Shown piece by piece: positions 48,701 to 60,614 of a DNA stretch of 64,000 nt. The notes beneath the pieces are model-generated. The model did no database searches, was not told the origin of the DNA, and saw only the letters and a program-made list of their open reading frames with translations. Made by a program: the position numbers and the translations under genes. How positions within the stretch are numbered: the first letter of the stretch is position 1; every line of letters begins with the position of its first letter. Source of the DNA: Vitellaria paradoxa (lineage: Eukaryota > Streptophyta > Magnoliopsida > Ericales > Sapotaceae); assembly GCA_019916065.1 (NCBI GenBank), contig CM034240.1:41551180-41615179 (forward strand), in the 5' to 3' direction.

Positions 48701-51700
48701 CAAGTGAATGGAAGGAGAACTTCTGTGTGTTTTCACCTTCCCCCTAATCTGATTTTGAATAACATTTTGACAATGCTTGCCTACCGATCGGTCATTCAGG
48801 GCATTTGTGAAATTCATGAATTTGGAAAAAGGGACCACATTAATTTTTTTTTTTTTCTGTTCAGAAAAAAAAAAAAAAAAAGAAGCGTTATAATTGAATG
48901 CTGTGTTACTCGGACTCGCCACTTTGGGTAGGAGTACCTGTGTCGACGCGACACGAGTTGGGTGCTGGTACGAGATCTATGTCCGACACTAAATTTGTAT
49001 ATCAGACACGGCTCGGCTTCACCAAAGCTTGGAAAATGTTCAGTTTCAAATGGGAAAGACGAGCTATTAATGTTTTAATTTAAAACGCATTGATTACATA
49101 GACATTAAGTTGGCTTCAACTTTTTATCTTCTCTGTACTTGTATTACATACAAGTCACACATCCCAAGCAAGAAAATTTTATTATACTGACATGACTTCT
49201 GCTCTTCATTTGTGTATTAAACATAGAAAGAGAGTCGCCGAGACTTTTGCTCTTCTAAGTACTAAATGTACAGAGAGTCACTAGACTAGACCAAACTATC
49301 CTAATAAATGATTATAATTATCTTAATAATTTTTTCTTAAAAAAAAATCATCTGAATTTCATGTAGGTACATTTATGATTCATATATAATACATACAATT
49401 TGTGTAAATGATTTAATAATTATGATAATGAAGGTATCCTTATTTTTAAAAAATAAAAACAATCTACTAGATAACAAAAGAATAAAAGTAATTTATTTAC
49501 TTTCTCTTTCATTTATTATGTAAAAATTAATTTTTATTTATATCAATGAGAAAGTAATCTATTTATCTCTATTTAGATACACAATAATTTTAGTTGTATT
49601 TTCTAGATAAAACTTATTCTTAGCTCTTATGTTTTTACATATATATGATGTAATATTTTTTATGTGTTGTATCCCATACCCGTATCCACAATTTGGACAC
49701 TTTTTTAGAGGAGTCCCCGTATCCTAAAATACATATATTAGGCGAATCTAACATATGGATATATATCCAAGTTTGATACCTGCACCCGAGTTCGAGTAAC
49801 ACAGATTGAATGTTGCACAAGTGATAGATTGAGCTGATGGGGATGGGGCTTGGAGGTGAGTAGTGGTGATGTGGATTGGGCTTAGAATTGACAGTAGTGG
49901 GATGGTGATGCAGGACGATAGAGAACAAAACCAAGAAAGAGAAATAAAGAGAGAGAGAGAAGAAGTTTAGGAGAGAGGGAAGAAAGAAGAAAAGGAGAGG
50001 GAAACAAGCCACGAGACTTCAACAACTCAAATTTTCATATTCATCAATGTATCCAACCCTAATCATCATAAACCTTTAAATAGGCTAATACATTCTCAAG
50101 ATTACTAAAAATAAAGTAAAATCAAATATTCTAATAAATCCTTCTTAAAATAAATCTAAATAAAATTTTGCCTACAATAAAATAAATCTTTAATATAATA
50201 AGGTAAAATCCTTATATAAAATGTAATCCTAATAAAATAAAATTCTAATAATAATTATTTCATATTTTTTTTGGCTTCCGAATCAGATGGGGGTATCAAT
50301 TAATGTTGCCATGGGTTATGTTGGTGGTGGTGCATTGGAGATAAAGATTGGTGGTGGTAATAGGAATTGTAATTGTTGTTTTGAGGATGTATTGGTGGTT
50401 TTCATGGTAGTATAAGGGAAAGAAAGGGTGTAGCAAAGGCTGTGGATTTCAGCCAAGGATGGGGGTACGACAAGGGATAGCATGATGGTTTATATGAGAG
50501 AGTCGGAATGGAAGAAGGGAGGTCAGTGGACGTAATAAGAATGCTCACTCTCTAAGTTACTTGGCTATGTTTACATAGGAAGGGGTGTGTAAAAAGTACA
50601 ATTGCATAACATTATAAATACATTATAAATTAAATGTCGAAGTGTAAAATAGAACAGCTATAATTTTTTTTCTGGTAAGTAAACAGTAGAACTTCTAGAA
50701 TTTGTTGTCCTTAGAAACAATAAGAAGGTGATTAGTGTAATTTTTATACCCAGTGGAGGGGACCTATATTAATCTTAAATCTCAAACATCCAAGAAATTT
50801 ACCTAAAATCTGAAAATGCAGGAAATATTTTAAAGCATAAATTGAAATTTTAAACATATAAAGGCTTAAGAATAAATTAATTTCTTATTTAGGCATATTA
50901 TTTTATATTTTGGTGAGTTATATTTTGAAATTATTATTCCAGCCATTTTCTTTGTTTAGATAAAAATAGAAGGAAATTATTTTTCTGGTTAGCATGGAGA
51001 ACTAGTCTATGTGCAAAGCCTCTAGGAATAGATATTTTTGTGTATTTTACTTTATCAATATCTTTGCAAGCAAGGGGAGATCTCCATCCTGTGCGAAAGG
51101 ATTTGAATGAGTGAACCATGCCGCTGCCCCTCCCCCACTTCAAAATTTAAAAAAAAAAATTACTCGAAGTGGTGTCCCATGTGGCCGGACTGGCTTCTCT
51201 GGCACTCAAATGTCTAGGACCACACAGTCCACCAAACCACCACCTCCTCCATCTGGTAGCTAGAGATGTTAGGAATATAATGTACCCTCTGTATGTTGTG
51301 GGGAGGGCTTTACGCTCTTCAACTGTGGTGTTATACTTGTTGGCCTTTGGGGACTCAACTACGCTGGGAGGAGAGAGCAATTGGGGAGAGAAATCGCAAC
51401 AAATTTGGATGACTGGTTATTTCTGTTTCTAGTTAGAAAAAGCATCCCTGTTACCCTTTTGTGGATGCTAAACTATGTTAATTTATTTCTCTTCTTTCGT
51501 TGACTTAGGGAAATATTTTTTTTTAATAGATACTTTTAGGGAAATTATTTAAATCATTCATACTTCCATTTCTGTGGATGTCAAACTACATTTTCTTTTT
51601 TCTTCTTTTATGGACTTTCAGGGAGATTTCTACATGCTTGTTATATGTATAGAAATTTGGAAAACCATAAACAATGGACACTAGGTTAGACCCCCTTCTT

Positions 51701-54400
51701 CTACATTCATTATTATAATCCAATTAATTAACTAAGAGGGAAAATTGAAGAAAATGGAGGAGGAGGAGGAAAAAAGGACTACCAAACAATGAAATACCTC
51801 TTGGAAATTGCGAGCCCAAGACCACTAACAGGAGAATTTCTGGTCGCTGGTGAGTGACTTTGCGTAAACTTGGTGAATAACTTGGGAATATCCTGGGGGT
51901 TTATTCCTGATCCAGAATCTTTCACCTGCACCAAAGGAAAAGGTGCGTCCATATTTACTTCCAATGAGCTAAGAATTAAGCATAAAAGGGTAATTTCAAA
52001 TGAAAATAGAAAAACCAACACCTGTACACGCAAATAAAAATGATTATCAGTTGGCACTGGGAAGAAGTCCGGAGCTCGGGGATCTCTCAAAGATTCTGAC
52101 TTCGCAACAAAAGCAAAGATTGAGATGCCGCCCTCCTTTGAGAACTTCACAGCATTGCCAACAACGTTCAAAATTATTTGCATAAGCCGTTTGTCATCAC
52201 CAACAGCATACTCTGGCAAATCTGGAGCTAAATTTAATGAAAAATAAAGCTTCTTGACAAATGCAACAGGCTTAATTAAGTTATGGACCTACAAGGGGAA
52301 AAATTCATCTCATTACAGCCAACAAAATCTACAAATGAGAATTATCAATAAAATTATAATTGGAAAAAGTGCACATCCCCACCTCCCTGAATAGGGTATG
52401 AAGGTTAAAAGTTTGAATGTCAAGTTGAAGGCTGCCATCCTCAAGCCTTGAAAGATCTAATACATCATTTATGAGTGTAGCCAAAAGGTTACTGCTCTTC
52501 AAGATTGTCTCAACCATTACTCGTTGCTCAGGTGTCAGCTCAGTTTCCTGGAGCAATGACGAAAGTGCAATCATGGCATGCATGGGTGTTCTCATCTCAT
52601 GGTTCATAACAGCCAAGAAATCATTGCGGGCACGAATAGCAGTTTCAGCTTCTCTCCTTGCCAAATCAAGAGCAACATTTTGATCCATAAGAAGGTCCCT
52701 GGCCCTCATTGACTCTTCTAAGATTGCAGCATGTGATAGAGCAACTGCTACCTATTTCAATAAAGATGTTTATATAAAAGCATCCTAGACATTGTGATTT
52801 ATCAAAAGCAATTTAACGAATGAGAAGCATCAAAGTAAGCTGAATCAAATAAGTAACCTAAAACACTCGAGTGTCCAGTACAAACTAGGAAAGGATAACA
52901 TTCCTATGCAAAGAAGGAAACAATAAATCACGGAATAAAATCAAAGAACAAAACCTATTTCCATATTTCTAGCAGTTTTCATTCTTCTAACACTACTCTG
53001 AAGCATTTTTTTTTTTTAAGTTAAAACTGATCATGAACCACCTCAGTCAGAAAATAGGAAAACTAAAATAACAATTTTACAGCAGTCTGAGTCTGCCTCT
53101 CCATCCAGTACCCCTCATTTTTGTGGTTCTATGGTGAAACCAAAAAAAAGAATTGACAATGCTATATCAAAAATCCCTAGTCTCTTCTTCCATTGCAATA
53201 ATATAAAAAGAATCAAAGGCAGAGGCCATTTTTATCTTTTGGTTTTTTGGGTTTGAGGTAAGGGTTGTTCCGCTATGAACAGAAGCATGATTACATTGTC
53301 ACATTAAAAGCCAAAGAAATCAACTTCTGTTGAACTATGAAACTACTGTTAGATGCTATACTAAAATATTAGTTTTATATAGTGGATGCCTATGAATGAA
53401 CAGGTATGGAATATTCCATTTAAAAAATCTATAATGCAAACTAACACGTAGGCCCCAACCAAACGGAAGAAAATCAGACCTGATCAGCAACTACTTCAAC
53501 AAGCTCCAACTCATGGGGATGCCATTGCCTTGCACTATCTGAGGGAAGCATCAACACCATCAGAGCATAGCGCTTTGTTGAAAGCTCCGGCCAGTCATTA
53601 ATTTGGAAATTAGAGAGATGAAGAAGCGGAACACGCACAGCAACAACCTCTCCCGGCATGTATTTTCCAGATAGCGGCCGTAGTCTTGCCACAGGACAAT
53701 TTGGGGATATTTTCATTGCACAGTTGGTACTAAATACCTGATTGAGTATAGGAAGCTGAATGGGTACAGTGAATCCCACAGGATTCTGGTGATGAAGAGT
53801 GTAGGAAAGTTGAAGCTCCAGCCCAGAACGTGTTGGCATCCACAGAGCACATTCTTCCAAAGCCAATGTTCTACCCAACTCGACAAGAGTAGTTTTCAAT
53901 ATGGTATGTCTGTCAAGAGTGCTTCTAATCTCATGAGTTAGCATTCTAACATGTCGGCCGGTTTCTTCCTGCGTACGGATCAGACCCATTTCTCGATCAA
54001 GTTCTGCAGCCTTGTTTTTCAAAAATAGTTCCCTAGTTTTAACACTCAATAAATCAGGAATTATGTGCACCAACATGAGAGCTGTTGCACATGACACCAC
54101 GGCAGTCAAAACCTTTGCAGTTGTCATGACAATGGCAACCATTCTCGTATGTATGTCAAAAGTCCACAAGCTAATAAGATGCGTCGCTCCACATAAAACT
54201 ATGAAAGCACCGAACTGCACAAGCACCCATCTGTAGGGAAAAACAGCTGATTTCTTCACAAAGTAGATGAGCTCCAATGGTATAGAAAAATAAGCAAGGG
54301 CAATAAAGAAATCTGAAATATATTGATACTTCATCAACAGGTCATCAGCTGGCCATAGTGGCTCAACGCAGTTACAAGAATCCATGAGTGATCGCGCCAT
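42778..54400 (-). CDS. ETR1: Ethylene receptor ETR1 (hybrid histidine kinase, subfamily I)
   Basis: Six coding exons on the minus strand: 54400-53480, 52751-52383, 52288-52022, 51925-51798, 46993-46796 and 43132-42778. All are GT..AG in frame, giving 745 aa. Counting from the second ATG (54385, MDSCNC) gives 740 aa, and the key residues fall on Arabidopsis numbers: disulfide Cys4/Cys6, copper ligands Cys65 and His69 (VLCGATHLI), and phospho-His353 (NHEMRTPMH). Order: three membrane helices, GAF, DHp, HATPase with N ([10 protein letters not shown]), G1 (DSGSGI), F (FTKF) and G2 ([10 protein letters not shown]) boxes, then a receiver with Asp620/621, phospho-acceptor Asp663 (VVFMDV) and Lys717. 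All catalytic motifs are kept. The protein sits in ER/Golgi membranes as a dimer, binds ethylene through copper and represses the pathway via CTR1 in air. MARSL at the N-terminus is an extra or alternative start. Introns 4 and 5 (4.8 and 3.7 kb) are unusually long and full of repeats. Confidence 0.97.
43870..44060. repeat. Poly(C)/poly(A) tract in ETR1 intron 5
   Basis: A run of C followed by A (about 44033-44060) matches similar tracts at about 42715-42751 and 54729-54751 and, in reverse, at about 45659-45682. The rest of this part of the intron shows no exon. Confidence 0.5.
45005..45190 (+). mobile_element. SINE-like repeat in ETR1 intron 5
   Basis: GTGCATGCTCTAAGACCTAC then a B-box-like CTAGTTCAAACCTAC, with an (AAAT)n tail at about 45168-45190. 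A related stretch, GCACATGCTCTAAGTTTTCT with CTAGTTCGAACCTCC, lies at about 27561-27595. Confidence 0.45.
47120..47414. mobile_element. Fold-back MITE with arms of about 95 bp, ETR1 intron 4
   Basis: The left arm reads GTAAGTTGCACTTTGTACGC and later TTTTAATTGTAACAATTAAG and GGGCTTAAGGTTTTAAATTG. The reversed right arm has GTAAAGTACACTTTGCACC and the same two later segments exactly. The loop is about 105 bp. Non-coding; no certain target duplication. Confidence 0.75.
48901..49804. mobile_element. Non-autonomous hAT-like element, 904 bp, ETR1 intron 4
   Basis: The ends are CTGTGTTACTCGGACTCG and, reversed, CTGTGTTACTCGAACTCG (one mismatch in 18). They are flanked by a perfect 8-bp duplication ATTGAATG at 48893-48900 and 49805-49812. 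An 8-bp duplication with short inverted ends is the hAT superfamily hallmark. The interior has no transposase frame, so mobility would need a helper. Confidence 0.85.
49813..51797. other. Remaining part of ETR1 intron 4, no exon seen
   Basis: Contains GA-rich and AT-rich stretches and a GGTGGT-rich patch at about 50320-50400. The 51147-51380 frame on the minus strand is unsupported. The segment at 50040-50260 looks like part of an LTR, but its ends cannot be found. Confidence 0.35.
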
Positions 54401-54402
54401 TT

Positions 54403-54408
54403 TCACAT
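54403..54408 (-). promoter_or_regulatory. Start-stop mini-uORF in the ETR1 leader
   Basis: After a TTGCAG splice acceptor (exon from 54410) the leader reads GC ATG TGA AA ATG GCG. The first ATG is followed at once by a stop, and the first main-frame ATG comes two bases later. Such minimal uORFs can stall ribosomes and lower translation; no effect is shown here. Confidence 0.6.
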
Positions 54409-55249
54409 GCCTGCAACAGAAATGCAGTAACACTTAGACAATACTCAATGATATATGATTTTGAAAGTCAATATGCAATATTGAATCATCAAGTACAATA
54501 AATTTCTGTCACATTCAAGTAACAAAGCATATGTGGCAGATGCACTCCCCATTGCAGCCATTTCAATTAGCACTATGCAAATGTTAGCACCAATGACTAC
54601 TAAAATATACCTTTAGTCACCTTATATAACCAATTAACTATACATGTGTGGGCATTCTAAGATGCAAAAACACAAACAAAAAAGGCATTATGATATTATT
54701 CATACAAACATGCCAGCATAAATTGTGACCCCCCCCCCCCCCAAAAAAAAAATTAAAAGGATATAAACACATTGCAATGAAATTAAATATTTTATACATG
54801 ACCATAAAATCATAAATTCATAATGAAGAATGTCAATTCAAAGTCCTAACAGGCCTGTCAATAGCCTATGTCTGTGTCCGGAACATATTAGGAACGACCA
54901 AACATTAATTTGACTAAAAAAACCCATGATCCGGTCTACTTCACAATTCACATTTCCGTTTCTTTTTTCTCGTGGCTGTGAAGTCAAATCTAATTTATAA
55001 ATATAGATGTTCAAAAACCCTAAGACATAATCTAGTCAAGATCTTGTAATTTTAATTAAAAGGAAACTAACAAAACTTAGCAAGTTAAACGTCAATTGTT
55101 TATCCATTCTTTTTTTTCTTTTTCAGTGATTGCAAAGTCAGATCAAAATATGGGATACAGAAGTGATGCAAGTTTGAACAAAGGACAAAAAACTTTAAGA
55201 ACGAAGATACAAACACGACAGAGATAATACCAATATATATAATTAGTAC

Positions 55250-56743
55250 CATAGTTACCTAGTTTGCGGGTCAATCCGGTACGTGGTACAGGTACGGATT
55301 CGCGGTACGGTACCTTGATCGGTACGTGGTACGGTGGGGGTATACTTAACTGGAACGCTATTTTGGATCGCAATTCGCCTCAAATTTTTATTTGGTTCGA
55401 TACATATAGTATTTGTAATATGCATAATGTATATTATAAAATATGTATGAAGTGTTTAACAATAATAATAAACATGGTAAAGAGAATTATCTAAATAATA
55501 AAACTTCATTTAAATCATTATACTAGCACCCAAAATGCGTTGTAAATAGTTTAATCATTCCAAACTTCAAAAGAAATCATAGATGAAAACAAGTCTCAGT
55601 GGACTACCAAAAAAGTTAAAATACTTAAAAACACATCAATTGTTCTGTGACAATACTTTTCCCTTGTCTTTAGAACTGTTTCCTCTTGCAAAGTCGTAAA
55701 ATCAAGTTAGTTAAATCAATTATGATATCTAAATCAAATCAATTAAATTATTTAATTAATTGTGATATAAATGCTTTTGAAAAATATTATTAATTGGCCA
55801 TTACAATTCCTAACTATAAATAAGGAATTCTACTTAATTTAGGAAATCAAACCAATTTATATTATTTAATTATTTGTAATATATGTATTCTATTTAATTT
55901 AGGAAATCAAACCAGTTATATTATTTAATTATTTGTAATATATGCGTATATATATATTAATATTAATATGTACTTTAGGAAATTAAATTAAAGGAAGTTG
56001 TAGATATATATTAGGAAGTTGCGAAGTTTCTTCTTTTGATTTGAAAAAGAAAAGGAAATTCGTAAAGTCATTTTTTTTTTGGAACAAAAAACATAAATTA
56101 ATTATCCTAATATAAAAAAATAAAAGAAAATAAATTGTAGGGTTTTTTTGACCAAATTTTGATTTATATATTAAATAAAGTTGCAGATATATATTGGGAA
56201 GCTAAAAAGTTTCTTATTTTGATTTGAAAAAGTAAAGGAAATCTAAAGAGTTTTTTTTAGTAGGAACGAAAAATACAAATTAATTATGTTGGCATAAAAA
56301 TTAAAAAGGAGGAAGTTGTATAGTTTGCATTAATTCTTGACCAAAATACAAAAAAGAAGCTGTAGAGTCTCGTTTGGCAAAGAACAATCTGCGATTGAAC
56401 TAGATAGGCATTGACGGCTCTAATCCTAAGCCCTGCGACGCCTACGGCGATGAAACCCTAAGAGCGACAACTTCGAATCAAAGAAGGCTGACGGTGATGA
56501 ATGGCGACGACGACGAATCAAAGAAAACCTACGGCGATGAAGGCCGACAACGAATCTCAATGTGATGAAGAAGAAGGCCGGTTGCGACAACGATGGAGGT
56601 TGACTGCGACGAATCTCAGGTACTCCTCATATCATGAATCTGGATTGCTAAAATCTACGATCTAGATCGCGAACGCAACCCGTTTGGGATCGCGCCATCC
56701 GGTTCGAGGATCGGAAGGGGGGGGAGCGAACTAGGTAACTATG
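55250..56743. mobile_element. Non-autonomous hAT-like element, 1494 bp, ETR1 5'-leader intron
   Basis: The ends are CATAGTTACCTAGTTTGC and, reversed, CATAGTTACCTAGTTCGC (17 of 18 matching). They are flanked by a perfect 8-bp duplication ATTAGTAC at 55242-55249 and 56744-56751. Near the left end GGTACG/GGTACGTGG is repeated six times or so within 70 bp, like the subterminal transposase-binding repeats of hAT elements. The right part (56400-56630) has GACGACGAATCAAAGAA and CTACGGCGATGA repeats, possibly a captured gene piece. No transposase frame. Confidence 0.85.
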
Positions 56744-57873
56744 ATTAGTACATTGTCATTAGTTATAAGTATAAACAATAAACACAAGTGCACACACAAT
56801 GTGTATAATGATTTCCAATTGGCATTTTTTTTTTTTTTTGTGGATAAAAACATTAATGGAAGGCATTAAGGAAATGCCAACAATCAAAAACACAAGCTCC
56901 TCCCAAGCCTAGATGGTCATACTGTCAGGAAATGTCGAAAAAGGATTCAAATCCAACTATATATTCCACCATCCAACTATAAAAATGGACAAAACCAAAC
57001 TCTTCAATCTATATAAAGGCAACAACTTTCCAATTGGCAAGTACAATATTAAAAGTTGAAATTACCTAGATAAGTTGGTAAGATTTGAAAAAACCATTTG
57101 CACAACCCTGCGAGGTTGTTAAAACCAGAATCCTACATTGAATCATTGAAGAGGTTTATAAGATTGGATCACAAGATTGAATCGAGGATCATAAAATCCT
57201 ATCAAAAAGGAAAAAAGCAGCACAATAATTTTCATATGAGTATAAGTTATTGAAGGATACGAATAAAACAAAGGTTTTGCAAAAGAATAGTACGCTACAT
57301 AAGTATAAACATATATAGCAAGAAGTTCAAAAATAAAAATTTTGCATTTCATTAAAAAAGATGATGAAGATTGGTTTTGTAATAAGACATTTACACTTCT
57401 AAAAGTAATACAAATAGAAATGGGGCGCAAGGCCAATAGAAGCAACGGAAAAACAAAGAAAAAGATGTTGAATGAACAAAAGATATTGAGGAAATTTTCC
57501 GAACAAACCAAAGACTTATTCTAAATTGGAAACTCTTCACTGTAGTAGAAGTATATGAGTGAAACTTACGTTACTGAAGAGGGACTGATATTGCATTCTG
57601 AAAGGAAGCTTTTTTATGTTAGAAATTTTTGTTTATTGCAAATGATCGAAAGTTAGGTCATAACTAATTTCATTTGTAGATATTTCTTCATTTCTTCTAA
57701 TTAATACATGTACGACGAGCAAAAATGCAGATACCGACCACAACCATAGCAAGATTAGGAAACTACATAAAATGTAATAGCATAAAAATTCATAAGGGGA
57801 AAAAAAAAAAACAAAAACTAAACAGTTGTTCTTAAATCAAAAATCTTTTCTCTGTGAAGTCCACGGTCACTAC

Positions 57874-58300
57874 CTGCACAGATGGGTGTGTTTTCACTGA
57901 ACAATGGCTGATTCCTCTTCTCAAACCAGACGGAAAATATCGACGCAAAATAGACTGAAAAATCAAAGTAGAATGAAATCAATCTTACCGGATGATAGAG
58001 CTTACTTCGACACCTCAGTCTGTTTGGTGAGATGTGGCTATATAAACCCTAACAATTGACCAGAATCCAGATACGAGAGATCTACTGATAGATCTCAAAA
58101 ATCTTGTTAGATGGAGAGCTTTGAGTTAGGGTTCTCTTTGTGAAGCGAATAAAGCCGGTGCGATGAATGTGCTTCCAGCCCTGTCGGCGAACAGGGATGG
58201 AAAAGAGGTGAGACTTTTGAGCTCTGAAAGACTTTGGAAGCATAAATGGAAGAGAGAGAACAAACATGGAGAGGGGGGAGCATGCTCCTATACGAATCAG
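57874..58300 (-). other. Probable non-coding first exon and promoter region of ETR1
   Basis: ETR1 genes commonly have an intron in the 5' leader, and the first coding exon here is preceded by a TTGCAG acceptor. On the minus strand a GC-richer, leader-like stretch ends at a good donor, ATCATCCG then GTAAGATT (exon end 57989). A second donor, CTGTGCAG then GTAGTG, lies at 57874. The interval between the sites is too short for two exons with an intron, so they are probably alternative donors. The transcription start is not defined, and no convincing TATA box was found. Confidence 0.5.
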
Positions 58301-58527
58301 CCGCTTTACCGCATGGTGCCGGGGTAAAACATCCAACCGTTCGTCGAAGGAGAGCAGCTTACAGCCGTTCATTCATATTAAATTAAAATAAAACAATTAC
58401 GGTCGTCTATTTGTTTTGAACCAATCTCTACCGTTCATTCATTTTGATAAGCCATTTTGCCCTAATCCACGTCAATTTCTCTTGATGTCATTTCTTTAAA
58501 GTACAGCAAAATGGATCCCCTACTTAG

Positions 58528-58859
58528 AGGGTGTTTGTTTTAATATTTAGTAAAAAAATATTAAAATTTTATTTGTATGTGTTTGATAAGATCATAAATT
58601 TTTCTACTTTTTTAATTTGTTACAATAAAAAATATCACTCTATAATTACAACTTTTTTGATTTGCTACACTAAAAAACATACCAAATACTCAAAAGTTAC
58701 AATTTTTTTACTTTGTAACAGTAAAAAATTTACCAAATATATAAAAGTTACTAAAAAATACTAAAAATTCTACTTGGTTCAACCAAACATACAAAAAAGT
58801 GCAAAAAAAATAACCAAAAATTTACCAAAACTTAAATTTTTTTTAACTTCCAAACACCC
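58528..58859. mobile_element. MITE-like element, AAAAATTACTAAA family
   Basis: Starts GAGGGTGTTTGTTTTAAT after TTA and ends CTTCCAAACACCCGC. Internal AAAGTTACTAAAAAATACT repeats link it to 16660 and 38320. It lies about 250 bp upstream of the inferred ETR1 first exon. Confidence 0.5.
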
Positions 58860-59149
58860 GCTTGATAACCTTCAATGTACCTAAACAAAAATTCTAAAAT
58901 CTTATATAATTATTTTCTTCATCTTTTTATATTATTTTCTTCTTAAAAAATAAAAGTAAAAGTTAAAAGTAAATTTTTAATATTAAAATAACGAACGGAG
59001 CAATCTTCAAGAGTTTAAGGTTTGGTGTGCTTACTTTGAGTTTGTTTTTATTTTGTATTTTTAAAAACAATTAAAAAAATTCTAGGGGTAGATTGTTAAA
59101 ATATTGAGTTTGTTTCTAATTGATCACTAATTTGACTTTTCTCAATATC

Positions 59150-59245
59150 ACTGAAAATTTATCTAGTCGTTAACTTGAGACTTCAAAAATTAGTTGTGTT
59201 GTGCACAAACTTACTCGAACACTTATTAGCCATCAAAAAAAATAA
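59150..59245 (+). mobile_element. 3' part of a SINE-like repeat
   Basis: TAGTCGTTAACTTGAGACTT, GCACAAACTTACTCGAACAC and an A-run tail match the 3' half of the copy at 63425. Confidence 0.45.
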
Positions 59246-60138
59246 TCTAAAAAATATTTGGTTACTCATCTTTTCAATATTTATTTTAGAAAATAGAAAA
59301 AATTACATATAAAATATAAAATAATCAAAAGTCATTTTAAGCATTTTTCCCCAAAAAAACAAAAAATAAAAAATGTCAAATGAAATATATTTTTAATAAT
59401 CTTAAAACATTAATCTTAAAATAAAAAATAAAATGGGAAACAAATAAAAATGTAAACTAAATACTACCCAAATTAATATAAACGGCTGATTTATTTCTTA
59501 TAGAAAATAACAATATCTATATTATTATTTGATAAACTCAAAAGTTTGGTGAAACTCAATTTTTTGTGACCTTTTTTTTTTTTTTTGGTGAAGCCATTTT
59601 TTTTCTCATAATATCCTTTTAATTTCGTATAACTACTTACATTTCAATAAGATTAAAAAATAACTTTTTTATAATTTCCACATAATTAAGTAATTTCACC
59701 TATTTATTTTTTATCTTCCTCAAAATGCACTTTAATTACATAATTTTTTTATTTTCTTTAAATGCTGCTTAATTATGTGTTATTTACTTAAATAACTAAC
59801 ATAACTACTTATTATTTATTACTTGATTCACTTTTGTTAATTTCTTTATAATTAATAAATTAATTAATGATATGCACATTGTTTTAAATAAAAATTTACA
59901 TATATCGTATGTGTACCACTATCTAAAATATAAATAAAAATAAAAACTAATAGAAAAATTGAATAACTATTCATAATTTGTAAATTGATTTATTCGATAA
60001 AAAAATTCACATGCATCACATGTGCACCGACGTTTAATAATCTATTATGCGAAAAAAGTGACCTTTTGACACCTACTAAAGTCATCTTATTAGTATGACA
60101 TTTCATCTTCCTTATTTAAAACAAAAAGTTAAAACTAA

Positions 60139-60482
60139 GAGGGTGTTTACTGCAATGAAAATCGTTGAAAAATTTTAAAAATTCTTTAACACATTTTATA
60201 CTTTTTTATAAATTTATATATATTTACATATCCTAATAAATTTTTTACAAATCTCAAAAATTTTTCAACGACTTTTAATAAATTCTGATATAAAATTGTT
60301 CTCACAGACCCAAAAAACCATTCAGATGATTTTTGTCTTCAAAAAATTGATGCAAAAATCAAAAAATTCCACTATTCATATATAAAAAACATAGTTTGGC
60401 GACTACAAGTCAAACAGTAAAAAAATTACTCAAGTCATATTTTTTATATTTTTTATTATTTTTCGCCACTCCAAACACAGCC
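60139..60482. mobile_element. Tourist-like MITE, 344 bp
   Basis: Flanked by TAA at 60136-60138 and 60483-60485. The ends are GAGGGTGTTTACTG and, reversed, GGCTGTGTTTGGAG. It shares AACCATTCAGATGATTTTT with the element at 32650. Confidence 0.65.
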
Positions 60483-60614
60483 TAAATAGGCTAATTTATT
60501 TCTCATGGAAAATAGCAATATAATCTGTGTTATGGGAAAGAAGTGATCTTTCACACTTAACTAAGTTATCTTAGTACGATATTTCATCTTCCTTATTGAC
60601 AAAGTAATAACTAA

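Noticed and set aside
54401..54433. Extension of ETR1 upstream to 54433
   Set aside because: The extension crosses a TTGCAG acceptor and lies in the leader intron.
57955..57988. A 34-base intron between the two ETR1 leader donors
   Set aside because: Too short for a plant intron; alternative donors are the better reading.
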